From Actinomycetes bacterium (GTDB lineage Bacteria > Actinomycetota > Acidimicrobiia > Spongiisociales > UBA5794): a stretch of 12,888 nucleotides of DNA. The stretch covers positions 1 through 12,888 of the forward strand of contig JAMBLL010000276.1 of NCBI GenBank assembly GCA_023336765.1, in the 5' to 3' direction. The notes under the pieces were generated by a model. It searched no databases. It worked only from the letters and a program-made list of their open reading frames with translations, and was not told the origin of the DNA. This document shows positions 10,881 to 12,888 of this stretch, one piece after another. The first letter of the stretch is position 1, and each line of letters starts with the position of its first letter. Both the position numbers and the translations under genes were made by a program.

Positions 10881-12888
10881 ATCGAGGCCGTTCGAGGTTG
10901 TTTCTGATTTCTCTCCAAGTGGGGACCAACCTGAGGCGATCGCCCGTCTCGTGGAGGGAATCGAGCGTGGCGACCGTTTCCAAACGCTGCTCGGGATCAC
11001 GGGCAGCGGCAAGTCTGCAACGATCGCGTGGACGATCGAACAGGTTCAGAGGCCCACACTGGTGCTCGCACCGAACAAGGCTCTTGCCGCACAACTCGCC
11101 AATGAGTTCCGCCAGTTCTTCCCTCACAATCGGGTCGAGTACTTCGTGTCGTACTACGACTACTACCAACCCGAGGCGTACATCGCCCAGACGGACACCT
11201 ATATCGAGAAGGAGTCGACCGTCAACGACGAGATCGACAGACTCCGCCATGCCGCAACCGCGGCGCTCCTGACCCGTCGCGATGTCATCATCGTTGCGTC
11301 GGTGTCAGCTATCTACGGGCTTGGCTCTCCTGAACACTACGAGGGTCAATTGTTGCGTCTCGTTGCGGGCGTCGAGTTCCCCCTTGACGAGGCGATCAAG
11401 CGGTTGGTCAACATCCAGTACGACCGCAACGAGGTGAGTCTCACAAGGGGCACGTTCAGGGTGAAGGGAGACACACTCGAGGTGTTCCCCACGTACGACG
11501 AGACGATCACCAGGATCGAATACTGGGGTGATGAGGTCGAGCGGATCTCTCGCATGAACCCGATCACTGGCGAGGTGATCGAGGAGATGGATCAGGTCTG
11601 GGTCTACCCAGCAACGCACTATGTCACATCGAAGGAGATTATCGACAGGGCGATCAGCGGGATCCAGGTCGAGTTGCAGGGTCATCTCCACGACCTCGAG
11701 TCGAAGGGGAAGATGCTCGAAGCGCAGCGCCTTCGCATGCGTACCCGTTACGACATAGAGATGATGCAAGAGGTCGGCTACTGCTCCGGTATCGAGAACT
11801 ACTCACGCTATCTGGACGGGAGACAACCGGGGGAAGCTCCGTTCACGCTCCTCGACTATTTTCCCGATGACTTCCTGATGGTGCTCGATGAGAGCCACGT
11901 GAGTGTTCCCCAGATCAGCGGCCAGTACGCAGGGGATCGCTCTCGAAAAGAGGCCCTCATCGAACACGGTTTCCGCCTGCCGTCAGCGCTTGACAATCGG
12001 CCGCTCACGTTCGAGGAGTGGTACGACAAGATCGGCCAGACCGTCTTGATGTCTGCAACACCCCGAGAGTGGGAATTGAGGGAGTCTGACCAGGTCGTCG
12101 AACAGGTGATCCGGCCGACGGGGCTCGTCGACCCTGAGGTGATCGTACGCCCGACCAAGGGCCAGATCGATGACCTCGTCGGCGAGATCCAGACGGCGGC
12201 CGCGAACGACCAGAGGGTGCTTGTCACCACGCTCACCAAGAAGATGGCAGAGGACCTATCTGACTACCTCCTGGAGTTGGGCGTCAGGGCGCGGTACCTG
12301 CATTCAGATATCGACACGCTTGAACGTGTACAGATCCTGCGGGACCTGCGTCTGGGTGAATACGACGCTCTCATCGGGGTGAACCTCCTGCGAGAAGGAC
12401 TCGACCTTCCTGAGGTCGCCCTTGTTGCGATCCTCGATGCCGACAAGGAAGGATTTCTTCGTTCGGGTACCAGCCTCATCCAAACGATCGGACGGGCTGC
12501 ACGCAACGTTGATGGATTCGTGCTCATGTACGCGGACCAGGTGACGGACTCGATGCGTAAGGCGATCAACGAGACCAACCGCAGGCGAAAGCGTCAGATG
12601 GAGTACAACGAGGAACACGGCATCGATCCTCAGACGATCCGCAAGAAGGTGTCGGACATCCTCGATCTCATCCAGAGCAGCGACGCACCGAGCGTCGACT
12701 CGAGGGCCCGTGAGCTACGGCGCAAAGAGAACCTCGATCTGACAACGCCGGATCTGAGACGGTTGATCCAGACCCTCGAGGAGGAGATGAACGAGGCGGC
12801 TGTCGAGCTTCGTTTCGAGTACGCCGCCAGGTTGCGGGACGAGATCAACGATCTCAAGAGGGAACTGCGCGAGATCATGGAAGCAGCC
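10873..12888 (+). CDS. uvrB: Excinuclease ABC subunit B (3' end outside window)
   Basis: An open frame of 672 codons that runs off the window, and so lacks only a short C-terminus. UvrB is the damage-verifying, helicase-like subunit of nucleotide excision repair; UvrA loads it and it then recruits UvrC. The P-loop is GITGSGKS (41-48). The beta-hairpin that clamps DNA is in YFVSYYDYYQPEAY (90-103). Walker B is DESH (339-342), motif VI is QTIGRAARN (537-545), and the C-terminal UVR motif that contacts UvrC starts at about residue 630. The GSGKSAT form, with serine instead of the threonine seen in E. coli, and YIAQTDTYIEK match my memory of actinobacterial UvrB. The ATG at 10873 lies inside the coaE end (ATGGCTGA, eight-base overlap), so translation is probably coupled to coaE. 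No SOS (LexA) box is evident just upstream. Confidence 0.97.
   Translation, partial: MAESRPFEVVSDFSPSGDQPEAIARLVEGIERGDRFQTLLGITGSGKSATIAWTIEQVQRPTLVLAPNKALAAQLANEFRQFFPHNRVEYFVSYYDYYQPEAYIAQTDTYIEKESTVNDEIDRLRHAATAALLTRRDVIIVASVSAIYGLGSPEHYEGQLLRLVAGVEFPLDEAIKRLVNIQYDRNEVSLTRGTFRVKGDTLEVFPTYDETITRIEYWGDEVERISRMNPITGEVIEEMDQVWVYPATHYVTSKEIIDRAISGIQVELQGHLHDLESKGKMLEAQRLRMRTRYDIEMMQEVGYCSGIENYSRYLDGRQPGEAPFTLLDYFPDDFLMVLDESHVSVPQISGQYAGDRSRKEALIEHGFRLPSALDNRPLTFEEWYDKIGQTVLMSATPREWELRESDQVVEQVIRPTGLVDPEVIVRPTKGQIDDLVGEIQTAAANDQRVLVTTLTKKMAEDLSDYLLELGVRARYLHSDIDTLERVQILRDLRLGEYDALIGVNLLREGLDLPEVALVAILDADKEGFLRSGTSLIQTIGRAARNVDGFVLMYADQVTDSMRKAINETNRRRKRQMEYNEEHGIDPQTIRKKVSDILDLIQSSDAPSVDSRARELRRKENLDLTTPDLRRLIQTLEEEMNEAAVELRFEYAARLRDEINDLKRELREIMEAA

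Noticed and set aside
1..12888. A new defence, mobile or biosynthetic system in the window
   Set aside because: All recognised genes are conserved housekeeping or two-component genes in a familiar order. I saw no transposase, integrase, nuclease cluster, toxin-antitoxin pair or attachment repeats, and the only unrecognised gene is the 92-residue coiled-coil protein.

Overview
This 12.9-kb window reads as ordinary core chromosome from an actinomycete-type bacterium. Every gene I can support lies on the + strand and coding density is high. Two points support Actinomycetota. The order polA, rpsA, coaE, uvrB is the one I know from mycobacteria and streptomycetes. The ribosomal S1 and UvrB proteins also carry wording typical of that phylum, for example GSGKSAT in the UvrB P-loop and a four-domain S1. 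A free-standing trpF argues against the mycobacterial/streptomycete branch, which uses PriA instead, and suggests a deeper lineage such as Acidimicrobiia. That placement is inference.

Layout. Bases 1-1805 hold the end of an OmpR-type response regulator and its overlapping HAMP sensor histidine kinase. Bases 1837-5198 hold a tightly overlapped trpC-trpF-trpB-trpA block, which covers the steps of tryptophan synthesis after the anthranilate phosphoribosyltransferase reaction; trpE, trpG and trpD are not here. Bases 5199-5286 are a short spacer with small inverted repeats and a -10-like box. Next come tRNA-Leu(CAA) at 5287-5369, a 92-residue coiled-coil protein of unknown function, DNA polymerase I (polA), ribosomal protein S1 (rpsA), dephospho-CoA kinase (coaE) and UvrB, which is cut by the window end just after or within its UVR motif.

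How the genes work together. The trp block is one translationally coupled unit. PolA and UvrB both act in nucleotide excision repair: UvrB marks the lesion and Pol I fills the gap. S1 and CoaE are unrelated housekeeping functions that share the conserved neighbourhood.

No mobile element, phage gene, CRISPR array or toxin-antitoxin pair is visible, and I do not see a new multi-gene system. The points that merit a second look are local: an unusually long, purely acidic N-terminal extension on S1 built partly from four mosaic 63-bp repeats; a TANNNT box 6-7 bases before the start codon of each of the three genes that lack a usable Shine-Dalgarno sequence (trpC, polA, coaE), which suggests leaderless mRNAs; and an unrecognised coiled-coil gene directly behind the tRNA with no terminator between them.
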